Source: Xanthobacter autotrophicus
Lineage (GTDB): Bacteria > Pseudomonadota > Alphaproteobacteria > Rhizobiales > Xanthobacteraceae
DNA: 64,000 nucleotides
Direction of reading: 5' to 3'
Assembly (NCBI RefSeq): GCF_005871085.1
Contig: NZ_VAUP01000028.1
Span: forward strand, 186,001 to 250,000
The notes beneath the pieces were generated by a model that searched no databases, was not told where the DNA came from, and was given only the letters and a program-made list of their open reading frames with translations. A program made the position numbers and the translations under genes. Shown here piece by piece: positions 1 through 7,944 of the stretch. The number at the start of each line of letters is the position of its first letter. The first letter of the stretch is position 1.

Positions 1-880
1 ACCAGATATTGTCCTCGAACATCTGGTCCATGGAGCGCGAGGGTTCGGCGCAGCCGGCTTCGCCCACCACCTTGGCCGGAATGCCCGCCACCGTGGTGTT
101 GCGCGGTACCGGCTTAAGCACCACCGAGCCGGCGGCGATGCGGGCGCAGCGGCCCACCTCGATATTGCCCAGCACCTTGGCGCCGGCGCCGATCAGCACG
201 CCGCGGCGGATCTTGGGATGGCGGTCGCCGGTCTCCTTGCCGGTGCCGCCCAGCGTCACCCCCTGCAGGATCGACACGTCGTCCTCGATCACCGCGGTGG
301 CGCCGATGACGACGCCGGTGGCATGGTCGAGGAAGATGCCCCGGCCCATGGGCACCTGGGGGTGGATGTCCACGGCGAACACGGAGGAGGCCTGGCTCTG
401 GAGATAGAGGGCGAGGTCGCGCTGGCCGTTGGCCCACAGGAAATGGGACAGGCGGTGGGTCTGGATGGCGTGGAAGCCCTTGAAATAAAGCACCGGCTCA
501 AGCGTCCGGGTGGCCGCAGGGTCGCGGTCTACCACCGCCATGATGTCAGCGCGCAGGGCCTGGGAGATGGACTTGTCGCGGGCGACGGCCTCCAGCCAGG
601 CGGCGCGGATGGCGCTGGCCGGCACGTCCGCATGGTCGAGGCGGGCGGCGATGCGCTCGCCGATCACCGCCTCTAAGCTCGGCTGGCCCAGCACCGCGCC
701 GATGAGGAACGCGGCGAGCAGCGGCTCGCGTTCGGCGGCCTCTTCCGCCTCGTTGCGCAGGCGCGCCCAGACCGGATCGACCACGTCGTGCCAGCGTTCC
801 GTACCCGCCTTGGTGAGCTTCGGGGCGAACGCGTCCGCGACGGGCGCGGGAATGGGGGCAGGCATGGGAGATTGGGGCAT
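1..880 (-). CDS. cysE: Serine O-acetyltransferase (3' end beyond window)
   Basis: Acetylates L-serine with acetyl-CoA to O-acetylserine, the precursor for cysteine synthesis in the cytoplasm. I translated it from the reverse strand: about 293 codons are present and the frame runs off the left edge, so the C-terminal end is missing. The N-terminal half is the helical SATase domain. The C-terminal half is a left-handed beta-helix of hexapeptide repeats containing GRGIFLDHATGVVIG, VTLGGTGKETGDRHP and the VAGIPAKVVG turn, with the catalytic His in LDHATG. The ATG at 880 has GGAGG about 6 bases upstream. A downstream in-frame Met is a less likely start. Family assignment is firm. Confidence 0.95.
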   Translation of the reverse strand, partial: MPQSPMPAPIPAPVADAFAPKLTKAGTERWHDVVDPVWARLRNEAEEAAEREPLLAAFLIGAVLGQPSLEAVIGERIAARLDHADVPASAIRAAWLEAVARDKSISQALRADIMAVVDRDPAATRTLEPVLYFKGFHAIQTHRLSHFLWANGQRDLALYLQSQASSVFAVDIHPQVPMGRGIFLDHATGVVIGATAVIEDDVSILQGVTLGGTGKETGDRHPKIRRGVLIGAGAKVLGNIEVGRCARIAAGSVVLKPVPRNTTVAGIPAKVVGEAGCAEPSRSMDQMFEDNIW

Positions 881-958
881 TCCTGCCTCCTCGACGATGC
901 AACTTGGCGCCTGTTCTAGCACAAGCGGCGCGAAGGGGAGAGGTTCCCCGTGGTCGCT

Positions 959-1711
959 TCAGGGCCGGCGTTTCAGGAATTCGAGAGCACCTGCCTTGAA
1001 CACCTTGTCGCCCACGGCAGGGTTGTGGTCGCGGTTGGGGATATCCAGCATGGTACCGTCCGGCAGGAGATCCACCAGGGGCTGGCCGGGACCCGAGACT
1101 AGGTCGCGGGTGCCGATGGCCACCAGCACCGGCTGGAAGATGCGCCCCACTTCCTCGCGGGTTAGCACCTGCCGCGAGCCGCGGATGCAGGCGGCCAGCG
1201 CCTTCAGGTCGGCCTTGTTGGCGTCGGCGAAGGCGCGGAACATGCGGCCCATGGGATCGCCGACATCGTCCAGGCTCGGTGCCTCCAGCGCGTCGGCGAC
1301 GGTCTGGGGCAGGCCCACCCCGTCCACCAGATGAATGCCGAGCCCGCCCAGGATCAGCGAGCGCACCGCCTGCGGGAAATGCAGCGCCATCTGCGCTCCC
1401 ACGCGCGCGCCCATGGAATAGCCGACCACATCTGCCCGCTCCAACCCGAGATGGGCGAGGAGGCGCTGGGCATCCTCCGCCATGATGCGGGTATCGTAGA
1501 GGGCGGGGTCGTACAGCTTTTCCGACTCCCCATGGCCGCGATGGTCGAAGCCGATGGCCCGGTAGCCGGCCTCGGTGAGGGTCTTCGTCCAGGAGGGGCC
1601 GACCCAGTTGATCTCCTTGGAGGAGGCGAAGCCGTGGATCAGGAGGACCGGATCGCCGGCGCCGATGTCGAAATAGGCGATATCGACGCCTGCGGAAGAG
1701 AAATGGGGCAT
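959..1711 (-). CDS. Alpha/beta-fold hydrolase
   Basis: A 250-residue soluble hydrolase of the alpha/beta fold; the substrate cannot be told from sequence. The oxyanion-loop motif HGFASS lies near residue 26, the nucleophile elbow is GYSMGA with Ser99, an acid candidate is in GTRDLV, and the likely catalytic His is in NRDHNP near the C terminus. Length is normal for a single-domain member. Its 5' end overlaps the 3' end of the membrane-protein gene at 1639-3030 by 73 bases on the same strand, so the two are probably cotranscribed. The start MPHFSSAGVDIAYFD fits the usual N-terminal beta hairpin of the fold. Confidence 0.85.
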   Translation of the reverse strand: MPHFSSAGVDIAYFDIGAGDPVLLIHGFASSKEINWVGPSWTKTLTEAGYRAIGFDHRGHGESEKLYDPALYDTRIMAEDAQRLLAHLGLERADVVGYSMGARVGAQMALHFPQAVRSLILGGLGIHLVDGVGLPQTVADALEAPSLDDVGDPMGRMFRAFADANKADLKALAACIRGSRQVLTREEVGRIFQPVLVAIGTRDLVSGPGQPLVDLLPDGTMLDIPNRDHNPAVGDKVFKAGALEFLKRRP

Positions 1712-3030
1712 GGGGAACCTTCGCGGGCCACCGCCACGGCGGGCGCCTCGGATCTCGGCGGATGACGGGGCGGGAAACTAGAAGCTCGCTCCCGTTGTGC
1801 CAAGTCCGCCGGTGACTTGTCTTGAGGCAGATGGTCCGCCGGCGACGGGAGGCGGGAGAGGTTCCGCGCGGCCTCGATGGCCGCCAGCACGCGGGCGGCC
1901 GCAACCTCCATGTTGGCAACGGGCACCGATGGCAGGGCCGCCGCCTGTGCCGGGGCGGGTGTCCCATGCCGATGCCGGACGGCCCTGGGGCGCTTGCCGC
2001 GCCAGCACCGCCGGGCGCAGGCGACGCAGAAGGAGTTGAAGGACCAGATGAGGGCGAAGGCGTAGAGCGCCGTCGCGAAGGCCCACCAGATCAAGTGGAA
2101 CAGCGCGCTGGTGATGGCGATGGCCCCGCGCCCCAATGTCTTGAGGATGGCCAGCGTCTGTGACCTCTTGGCCTCGGCGAGGCGGGCGACGCGGGAGAGA
2201 TCCCGCCCGCTGTCGGCCACCTTCAGGCCTTCCAGCGCTGCGCGGGTGCCGGCCTTGGCCTCGATGCGGGCGGCGTCATCCAGCATGCGGGTGAGGTCGG
2301 TGAGGCGCTGCGTACGCACCACCCCCTTCACCGCTGCGGCATCCACGCTTGCGGGCGCCGCCGCGAGCCGGCGCAGGGCGGCAAAGTCCACGCTCTCGCG
2401 CACCGCGCGGGTGAGGCTGCGGGCGAGCGCCGCGGAGAGGCGGCCGGTGCGCTTGGCCACCTTCACCAGCGAGATGCCGATGCGCACCGGCAGGCTCGCG
2501 CCCACGGTGGCATAGGTCCCGGCGGTGACGGCGATGCCCACGGCGGACAGGCCGAGGATCAGCTCGTCCGCCTCCTCGCCGCGCGCCAGCTTCAGGCCCT
2601 CGCGGCCGGCATCGCGGATGTCGCCCCACACCATGAGATCGCTGGTGGCCGCGCCGGCGAGGCCCGCCAGATCGCTCGGCTCGCCGGTGACGAAGCCGAG
2701 GCCGAACGCCTTGGCCGACCGCAGGGCCTCGGACAGGGCTCCGGTGGCCTCCGTCACCTGCGCGCGCAATTCCGGCGAGATGGGGAGGCTGCGCGCATCA
2801 GCCAGCGCGAGGAAGGAGGCGGCGAGCGCGGCATCGTCCTCGGCCAGCGCCGCCGCGATGGAGCGGCGCGCGTCTTCCGCTGTGAAGCCGGCAAGGCCCA
2901 GGTCAGCAAGGGTGGCCGGATCGTCCCGCGCGGCGACGAGCTTGAGGCTCTCCTTCGCCACCGGCAGCAGCCATGGCGTGCCGGCGAGGAGCGTTGCGAA
3001 CAGGGCGAGGGCGGCGAGAATGCGGGCCAT
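1639..3030 (-). CDS. Unknown membrane protein, 463 aa
   Basis: I do not recognise a named family. The ATG at 3030 is preceded by AGGAAA and starts a hydrophobic N-terminal segment (MARILAALALFATLLAG) that could be a signal peptide or anchor. A long Ala-rich, mostly helical region follows, with another hydrophobic stretch around residues 225-245. A strong aromatic membrane segment (SALFHLIWWAFATALYAFAL) lies around residues 335-365, followed by a basic, Pro-rich tail. The last 24 codons overlap the hydrolase gene downstream in another frame, so the C-terminal tail may be poorly conserved. An upstream in-frame extension exists but lacks a good ribosome site. Confidence 0.6.
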   Translation of the reverse strand: MARILAALALFATLLAGTPWLLPVAKESLKLVAARDDPATLADLGLAGFTAEDARRSIAAALAEDDAALAASFLALADARSLPISPELRAQVTEATGALSEALRSAKAFGLGFVTGEPSDLAGLAGAATSDLMVWGDIRDAGREGLKLARGEEADELILGLSAVGIAVTAGTYATVGASLPVRIGISLVKVAKRTGRLSAALARSLTRAVRESVDFAALRRLAAAPASVDAAAVKGVVRTQRLTDLTRMLDDAARIEAKAGTRAALEGLKVADSGRDLSRVARLAEAKRSQTLAILKTLGRGAIAITSALFHLIWWAFATALYAFALIWSFNSFCVACARRCWRGKRPRAVRHRHGTPAPAQAAALPSVPVANMEVAAARVLAAIEAARNLSRLPSPADHLPQDKSPADLAQRERASSFPPRHPPRSEAPAVAVAREGSPCPISLPQASISPISTSAPAIRSS

Positions 3031-3867
3031 GGTGTTTCCTGAAGGGCATTCTCGCATCCCATCATGGCGAAGGTGAAGAGGTGCGCGGCCGGGCCTCTTC
3101 CCGCGTTCATCGTCCCCCCGTTCGGACAGACACGCTGCCCCCGCCGCCGCGCTCGATATGACGCGCGATGTCGTCGCGGCGAACTGAATCATTAAGTGGG
3201 TGAACGCCGTCTGCCGTACCTTGATGTGGCTGAAGACGGAGGCCTCCAAGGATGCGGTCGCCGTGGTACCGGAAGAATAGTTTCCGGAGGAACGTGCACC
3301 TTATCTCTCAGTGGTGAAGAGTTCTTAGCCGATCTCTTCGCATGCCGGTGTCACTCCCGTCCGTGGTATGAAAAAGCGCGCACGCCATGCGGGTTGAGTT
3401 TGATCCGGATCTAAGGGGCACGACCATCGACCTGGCGAAGACCTTCGACGATCGTTTTGTCGTGAGGGCGGCGGCGGGCGGAAAATAAGCGCAGGCGGTG
3501 CGTATTATTTCGAGGGCTGCCCTTGAAAGGCCGTTATTGGTCCCTATCTCTCACTCAACCCAAGCCGCCGGACGCGGCGCGCTCCAAAGCGCGAACGCAT
3601 TCGGGAGACGGACGGATGTACTCCGATCCCGCCGCGGCACTGGGTGTTCGTTCCTCCGCTTTCCATGATCATGGATGTGCGGAGGGGCGAGCTGAGCGGA
3701 CAGTTCGTCATCGGCCTGCTTCATCGTTTCCTTCGGGCCGCGACACAAAAGCCTTCCAATTCGAACTCGTCTAGAACTACGCCCCGCTGCGCCGCGACGT
3801 TGGTCGTGCGCGGGGGTGACTGGCGCAGGCACAGCTGAAGAGCGACCTGCGCGCACAGGAGGCCACC
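3031..3867. other. Long gene-poor region before the cold-shock gene
   Basis: About 840 bases with no convincing gene. Its codon pattern differs from the flanking genes and it is less GC-rich around 3180-3420. A 33-codon frame at 3387-3488 (+) starts MRVEFDPD, which faintly resembles the start of BrnT-type toxins, but it is too short to call. The right part must hold the promoter and a leader of the cold-shock gene at 3868; long structured leaders are common for this family, but I could not identify a specific element. Confidence 0.5.
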
Positions 3868-4074
3868 ATGGCCACAGGTACCGTTAAGTTTTTCAATTCC
3901 CAGAAGGGTTTCGGCTTCATCCAGCAGGATGAGGGCGGCCCCGACGTCTTCGTGCACATCTCGGACGTGGAGCGCTCCGGCCTCTACAGCCTGAACGACG
4001 GGCAGAAGGTGTCCTTCGACATCGTCGCGGACAACCGCGGTAAGAGCAAGGCGTCGAACCTCGCCGCTCTGTGA
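3868..4074 (+). CDS. Cold-shock protein, CspA family
   Basis: A 68-residue single cold-shock domain that binds single-stranded RNA or DNA and melts mRNA structure. Both RNA-binding motifs are intact: RNP1 KGFGFI at residues 15-20 and RNP2 VFVHI at about 28-32. The conserved opening [17 protein letters not shown] fixes the start, and AGGAGG lies just upstream. The gene stands alone, with a long leader before it and a strong intrinsic terminator 20 bases after the stop, so it is most likely monocistronic. Which physiological cue induces this copy cannot be read from sequence. Confidence 0.96.
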   Translation: MATGTVKFFNSQKGFGFIQQDEGGPDVFVHISDVERSGLYSLNDGQKVSFDIVADNRGKSKASNLAAL

Positions 4075-4093
4075 GCTGACGCTCTGATTTAAG

Positions 4094-4127
4094 AAACCCC
4101 GGTCACCGCAAGGTGGCCGGGGTTTTT
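4094..4127 (+). terminator. Intrinsic terminator after the cold-shock gene
   Basis: An 11-bp stem CCCCGGTCACC / GGTGGCCGGGG with a GCAA tetraloop and one wobble pair is followed directly by six T. Preceding A residues would extend the stem. Confidence 0.93.
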
Positions 4128-4150
4128 TGCGTTTGGAGCAGCTTGTAGCA

Positions 4151-4260
4151 ATGGTCCATGAGATTGGCTCATGGACCATTGGTCAAGCCCGCTCGGCGCC
4201 CGGTTCCGGCTGTTGCCGGAACCGGCTTTAAGATTCACAACTCGGGAACACCCGAGTTGT
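4151..4260. repeat. Array of three perfect inverted repeats
   Basis: Three back-to-back perfect hairpins lie between the convergent cold-shock and L,D-transpeptidase genes. First, ATGGTCCATGAG / CTCATGGACCAT at 4151-4179 with a 5-base loop. Second, CCGGTTCCGGC / GCCGGAACCGG at 4200-4225 with loop TGTT. Third, ACAACTCGGG / CCCGAGTTGT at 4237-4260 with loop AACA. A weaker fourth, TCGGTC-AAC-GACCGA, follows near 4280. None has a T run, so they are not obvious terminators. The sequences of the stems are unrelated to one another. Confidence 0.8.
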
Positions 4261-4331
4261 CGTGCGGACCCACTTGGCATCGGTCAACGACCGAGGCCGA
4301 TGGTATTAATACTCGCTCCCAGCCGCCCCAC

Positions 4332-4925
4332 TCAGCGCAGCACGTACACCGTGGTTCCCACGCGGACGCGGTTGTAGAGGTCCACCACATCATCGTTGGT
4401 CATGCGGAAGCAGCCGGAGGAGACCGCTTGGCCGATGGTCTCCGGCTCGTTGGAGCCGTGGATGCGATAGAGGCTGGAGCCGAGATACATGGCCCGCGCG
4501 CCCAGCGGATTTTCGATGCCCCCCGGCATGTAGCGCGGCAGGTCGGGCCGGCGCCGCAGCATCTGCGCGGGCGGCGTCCAGCCCGGCCATTCCTTCTTGG
4601 CGCTCACGGTCTTCACGCCCGACCACTGGAAGCCCTCGCGGCCGACGCCGACGCCGTAGCGCAGGGCCTCGCCACGGGAGGTGACATAATAAAGCCGACG
4701 CTCCGAGGTGCGGATGACGATGGTGCCGGGCGCATATCGCGGGTCGATGGACACCACCTGCCGGCCGATGGGCGAGGAGGTGCCGACGTAGCCGGCATTG
4801 CTGTTGGCGCCGCTGAACAGCTTGTTGAAGTTGAAGATGTCGTAGCGGTCGTCGGCTCGCGCCGGCCCCGCCGCCACGATCGCGGCCGCGACGGCGGCCA
4901 GGGCGAGGGATCTGAAGTGCGTCAT
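4332..4925 (-). CDS. L,D-transpeptidase, YkuD domain, exported
   Basis: A 197-residue periplasmic enzyme of the YkuD family, which forms 3-3 cross-links in peptidoglycan or attaches proteins to it. A signal peptide spans residues 1-24 (MTHFRSLALAAVAAAIVAAG, then PARA|DD). The catalytic signature is complete: His156 in RIHGSNE and Cys172 in SSGCFRM, with the conserved RM that follows. The start at 4925 is chosen because it begins the signal peptide; an in-frame upstream extension to 5102 is rich in charged residues and unlikely. A possible EcfG-type promoter and a 9-bp dyad lie 60-120 bases upstream. Confidence 0.92.
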   Translation of the reverse strand: MTHFRSLALAAVAAAIVAAGPARADDRYDIFNFNKLFSGANSNAGYVGTSSPIGRQVVSIDPRYAPGTIVIRTSERRLYYVTSRGEALRYGVGVGREGFQWSGVKTVSAKKEWPGWTPPAQMLRRRPDLPRYMPGGIENPLGARAMYLGSSLYRIHGSNEPETIGQAVSSGCFRMTNDDVVDLYNRVRVGTTVYVLR

Positions 4926-4985
4926 GGGTCTTACGTCTCGGCTGAGGAACGAAGGGGACACACGGGGAGCGGATCGTGCTCCGAC

Positions 4986-5011
4986 GTCCATTTTGTCGCC
5001 GTAAAATGGAC
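4986..5011. promoter_or_regulatory. Perfect 9-bp dyad in the L,D-transpeptidase leader
   Basis: GTCCATTTT-N8-AAAATGGAC is a perfect inverted repeat. It begins 61 bases upstream of the L,D-transpeptidase start and just downstream of the putative -10 at 5020-5023, so it would cover the transcription start. It could be a repressor operator or a leader hairpin. Confidence 0.45.
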
Positions 5012-5019
5012 ATGACTGC

Positions 5020-5044
5020 AACCGCTTTGTGGCATGGCGGTTCC
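5020..5044 (-). promoter_or_regulatory. Possible EcfG-type promoter for the L,D-transpeptidase
   Basis: On the reverse strand, GGAAC-N16-GGTT. This matches the alphaproteobacterial general-stress consensus GGAAC-N16/17-CGTT except for the first base of the -10 box. It would give a leader of about 85 bases before the ATG at 4925. Confidence 0.4.
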
Positions 5045-5098
5045 GGCCGCACGGGAGTGTGATGCGGATTTTCCGCCCGTGGGGCCTTGCCGCAACGC

Positions 5099-5959
5099 TC
5101 AAGCCTTGCCGGCTACCTCCCGCACGAAGGCGGCCAGCGCCGCGTTGAAGCGCTCGGGCGCCTCCAGGAATGGCGCATGGCCGACGCCCTCATAGAGGTC
5201 GAGCCGGGCGTTCGGCACGATTTCGGTAATATGTTCCGCCATGGCCGGGGCCACCACCTCGTCGAGGGCGCCCTGGACCACCAGGGCCGGCACGTCGAGG
5301 GTGCGGTTGAGGGCGTCATAATCCGCCACCCGGTCGAACAGGGCGGCGCGGATGTGGTGCGGCACCAGCATGTTCACGCCGAACAGCAACTCGAACAGGG
5401 GCTGCGGGATGGGATTGGCGAAGCAGCGGCGCAGGAAGGCGCGGCTGGCGGTGATGTTCTCCGCCACGTCCGGGCTGCACATGAGCCGCATGAGGCGGTT
5501 GCAGCTGCCGTAGAAGCGCCGTTCGTTGGCGGTCACCGCATCCACGAACACGATGCCGGAAATGCCCTTTGTGCCGTAGGTGGCCACATAATCGCCGATG
5601 ATGCGCCCGGCATAGGACCAGCCCACCAGCACCGGCCTTTCCAGTCCGAACGCCCGGATCACCGCGTCCACCTCGCCGGCCCAGAGTTCCGCCGCCTTGT
5701 AGCGGGCGGGGTCTTCCGGCTTGTCCGAGGCGCCATGGCCGCGGAAATCGTAGGTGACCATTTGGAAGTCGGAGAGGAACGGGCTTGCCGTCTGCCGCGA
5801 CCAGCACAGGCTCGACTGGGAAAAGCCGTGGATGAAGACGATGCCCGGCCGAGTCCCGGTGCCAAAGGGCTCGGCGCCGAAGGCCTCGGCGGCGATGCCG
5901 ATGCCGTCGGGAGTGGTGACGCGGGCGGTGCGGCGGGCGGGGGGCTTAAGAACGCTCAT
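5099..5959 (-). CDS. Alpha/beta hydrolase
   Basis: A 286-residue alpha/beta-fold hydrolase of unknown substrate. HGFSQSS forms the oxyanion loop near residue 44, GWSYAG is the nucleophile elbow with Ser115, and GVGHAPF near the C terminus carries the catalytic His. The stretch DFRGHGASDKP is typical of the family that includes peroxidases and lactonases. The ATG at 5959 has AGAAGG upstream and begins MSVLKPPARR. The frame continues farther upstream only as the complement of the next gene, so the longer form is rejected. It diverges from the exported protein at 6104. Confidence 0.87.
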   Translation of the reverse strand: MSVLKPPARRTARVTTPDGIGIAAEAFGAEPFGTGTRPGIVFIHGFSQSSLCWSRQTASPFLSDFQMVTYDFRGHGASDKPEDPARYKAAELWAGEVDAVIRAFGLERPVLVGWSYAGRIIGDYVATYGTKGISGIVFVDAVTANERRFYGSCNRLMRLMCSPDVAENITASRAFLRRCFANPIPQPLFELLFGVNMLVPHHIRAALFDRVADYDALNRTLDVPALVVQGALDEVVAPAMAEHITEIVPNARLDLYEGVGHAPFLEAPERFNAALAAFVREVAGKA

Positions 5960-6103
5960 GGCCTTCTGCCTAGCATGCCCGGCGACAGGCTTTAAGCGCG
6001 GGCGTGGCCGGTTCCGCCGCCTGGAAACCGCCACCTTGGGTCCGCCGCTTTGCCGATGATATAGAGCGGGCCGAACGCGGCAGTGCCACAGAGGCGGCGA
6101 ATC

Positions 6104-7390
6104 ATGCGCAACCTTCTTATGTCCCGAGCCGGGCGTCTCGCCCTCGTCGCCACCCTCGGGCTGCTTGCGCCCGTCACCGCGCGGGCCGCCGATCGCTACA
6201 TGGCGACGGGGCTGCCCTTCTTCGATCCCTACCATGTGGCCATCGCCAGCATCGACGTGGCCGACGGCAAGGTGACGGGCACCCTCGCCGCGCCCGCAGG
6301 CGATCCGCGCCCGGCGCTGCCGCTCTCCGGCACGTTGGCCAACGGGGTTCTCACCCTCACCGTGGGGCAGGGCGCGGAGGCCTACCGGTTCGTCTTCAGC
6401 GAGAACGAGCGGGGGCTCCACCGCATCTTCGAGGAGACGACCAGCATCCCCGGCATCGATTCCGTCACCTTGTTTCGCCCGCCGGCGGGCTTCTCGGAGC
6501 CGGCGCTGGCGCTGCAGCATGATCCGGAAGACTGGTGCGGGCGCGTCTATGGCGGGCTCTCCGTCCAGTTCCGCGCCAAGGACCTGGCGGCGACCGCCGA
6601 GGCGCCGGCCGCCGTGGCGGACCTCGACCTGATGGTGGTGCCGCAGCAGGGTGGCACGGCAACGCAGAAGCTGAAGGACGCCTGGAGCCGCCTGCGGCTC
6701 GCCGCGCGGGGCGGCGACGACGTGTCCGTGGACATCGCCGTGCCCGTGGGCAGCGAGGCGAAGCACGCCGAGGACCTGCGCCGCGTGCCGCAAGTGGCTT
6801 CCGTGATGCTGCCGGCTTTGTGCGGCGAGATGGCGCTCGCCACCATTCCCCGTGCCCGGGTGGCCGAGGGGAACACGGTGTCTGAGGCGAAGCTGAAATC
6901 CTATGCGGAAGCCATGTTGTCACGCCTTTTGTCCGGCGCGGCGCCCGATGCGTCGGCCGCCGGGCCGCGCAAGTTCAGGATCGCCGGCGCGGTGGTGCCC
7001 GGCACGTCCGGCCCCGCCTTCAGGGCGACCGTGACCGGAGAGGCGGAGGCGACGCGCCTCGGCAAGGGCAGCTTCGACCAGTTCACCCTGACTCTTGAGC
7101 CGGTGGTGACGCCGGACGATGCTGCCGACACCCTCTCGCTCATACCCACCGTCACCGACCTGAAGAGCGCCAAGAAGGCCGGCCCGCAGCCACCCGCCGA
7201 CGCCGCCTTCCGTCCGGCGGACGATTCCAGCCAGGTCGCTGGCATCGCCCAGCGCATCGTTTCCTTCATCGCCACGGCCGAGGGCACCCGCTGCGCCTTC
7301 CTCACCCAGACCGGCTTCGACGAGCCCGACGGTGCCATCTCCTGCACCAACATCGCGCTCGATGATGTGAGCCACCCCGACGACAATTGA
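6104..7390 (+). CDS. Exported protein of unknown function, 428 aa
   Basis: No family recognised. A signal peptide is clear at residues 1-29 (RLALVATLGLLAPVTARA|AD). The mature protein opens with DRYMATGLPFFDPYHVAIASIDV and is rich in beta-strand-like segments with few Cys (in DWCGRV, ALCGEM, TRCAFL and ISCTNI), consistent with a periplasmic domain with disulfides. The ATG at 6104 follows a GAGGCGG stretch; a GTG at 6083 in the same frame is an alternative. It stands alone, with a strong terminator-like hairpin downstream. Confidence 0.65.
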   Translation: MRNLLMSRAGRLALVATLGLLAPVTARAADRYMATGLPFFDPYHVAIASIDVADGKVTGTLAAPAGDPRPALPLSGTLANGVLTLTVGQGAEAYRFVFSENERGLHRIFEETTSIPGIDSVTLFRPPAGFSEPALALQHDPEDWCGRVYGGLSVQFRAKDLAATAEAPAAVADLDLMVVPQQGGTATQKLKDAWSRLRLAARGGDDVSVDIAVPVGSEAKHAEDLRRVPQVASVMLPALCGEMALATIPRARVAEGNTVSEAKLKSYAEAMLSRLLSGAAPDASAAGPRKFRIAGAVVPGTSGPAFRATVTGEAEATRLGKGSFDQFTLTLEPVVTPDDAADTLSLIPTVTDLKSAKKAGPQPPADAAFRPADDSSQVAGIAQRIVSFIATAEGTRCAFLTQTGFDEPDGAISCTNIALDDVSHPDDN

Positions 7391-7463
7391 GGATGATGCC
7401 GGCGCGGCCGAGATCGTTCTAGAATTTTTGAGGCATACCGGTCTCTTGCGAGTGATTAGAAGC

Positions 7464-7512
7464 GCGACCGCCGCCGTATTTGATTGAAAAATGCGGTGGC
7501 GGTCGCGTTTTC
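7464..7512 (+). terminator. Intrinsic terminator, 17-bp stem
   Basis: GCGACCGCCGCCGTATT pairs with AATGCGGTGGCGGTCGC, with two wobble pairs and a loop of about nine bases, and is followed by GTTTTCATTTT. It lies 75 bases after the exported protein gene. Confidence 0.8.
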
Positions 7513-7552
7513 ATTTTGAGTAGAGCGTGGCTGTAAGCTCCCAAAAATCGAA

Positions 7553-7577
7553 GGAACCATCCTCTCTCCCCTCCGTT
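7553..7577 (+). promoter_or_regulatory. EcfG-type general-stress promoter
   Basis: GGAAC at 7553-7557 and CGTT at 7574-7577 are separated by exactly 16 bases, a full match to the alphaproteobacterial EcfG consensus. It ends 35 bases before the start of the KGG-motif stress gene at 7613, a fitting distance and a fitting target. Confidence 0.8.
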
Positions 7578-7612
7578 GCATGACCAGGGGCTGAACAAGA
7601 GGATACATTCCC

Positions 7613-7867
7613 ATGACCAATCGTCAGCAGGGCGGTTCCAACACTCCCGAGACGGATCAGGCCAAGGAGGTGGCCCGCAAGGCTGCGGAAAGCCGCCAGC
7701 AGCATCAGCAGGATCATGGCCGTGGCCAGCAGGGCGGCGGGTTCGACCGGGACCCTGATCGGGCCTCCGAAGCCGGCCGCAAGGGCGGCCAGGCGGAGGA
7801 AAAGCGCTCCCCCACGCAGGATCGCGACCAGAACAATGAGGCCGGCCGCAAGCCGGGCGCGCGCTGA
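7613..7867 (+). CDS. KGG-motif stress-response protein
   Basis: An 84-residue, highly hydrophilic protein rich in Gln, Gly, Asp, Glu and Arg, with no hydrophobic core. It contains an EAGRKGGQ segment and a second, weaker copy (EAGRKPGAR) at the C terminus. These match the short KGG repeat of stress-induced plant- and fungus-like hydrophilic proteins found in bacteria (GsiB/YciG type). Such proteins are general-stress or desiccation factors of unclear mechanism. A perfect EcfG-type promoter lies just upstream, and the YciE-type gene follows 77 bases later, so the pair is probably one general-stress unit. Confidence 0.85.
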   Translation: MTNRQQGGSNTPETDQAKEVARKAAESRQQHQQDHGRGQQGGGFDRDPDRASEAGRKGGQAEEKRSPTQDRDQNNEAGRKPGAR

Positions 7868-7883
7868 CGCCTTCCGGCGCTGA

Positions 7884-7913
7884 GATTTCAGCCGGCCCGC
7901 GCCGGCTGAAATC
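7884..7913. repeat. Perfect 13-bp hairpin between the stress genes
   Basis: GATTTCAGCCGGC-CCGC-GCCGGCTGAAATC is a perfect stem with a 4-base loop. There is no T run, so it more likely protects or separates transcript segments than terminates. Confidence 0.7.
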
Positions 7914-7944
7914 CGCGACTGTCCAGAGACATCAGGAGACAGAC

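Noticed and set aside
3387-3488. 33-codon frame starting MRVEFDPD, faintly like a BrnT toxin
   Set aside because: Only the first eight residues resemble the family; it lacks the RKHG-type core and any antitoxin partner.
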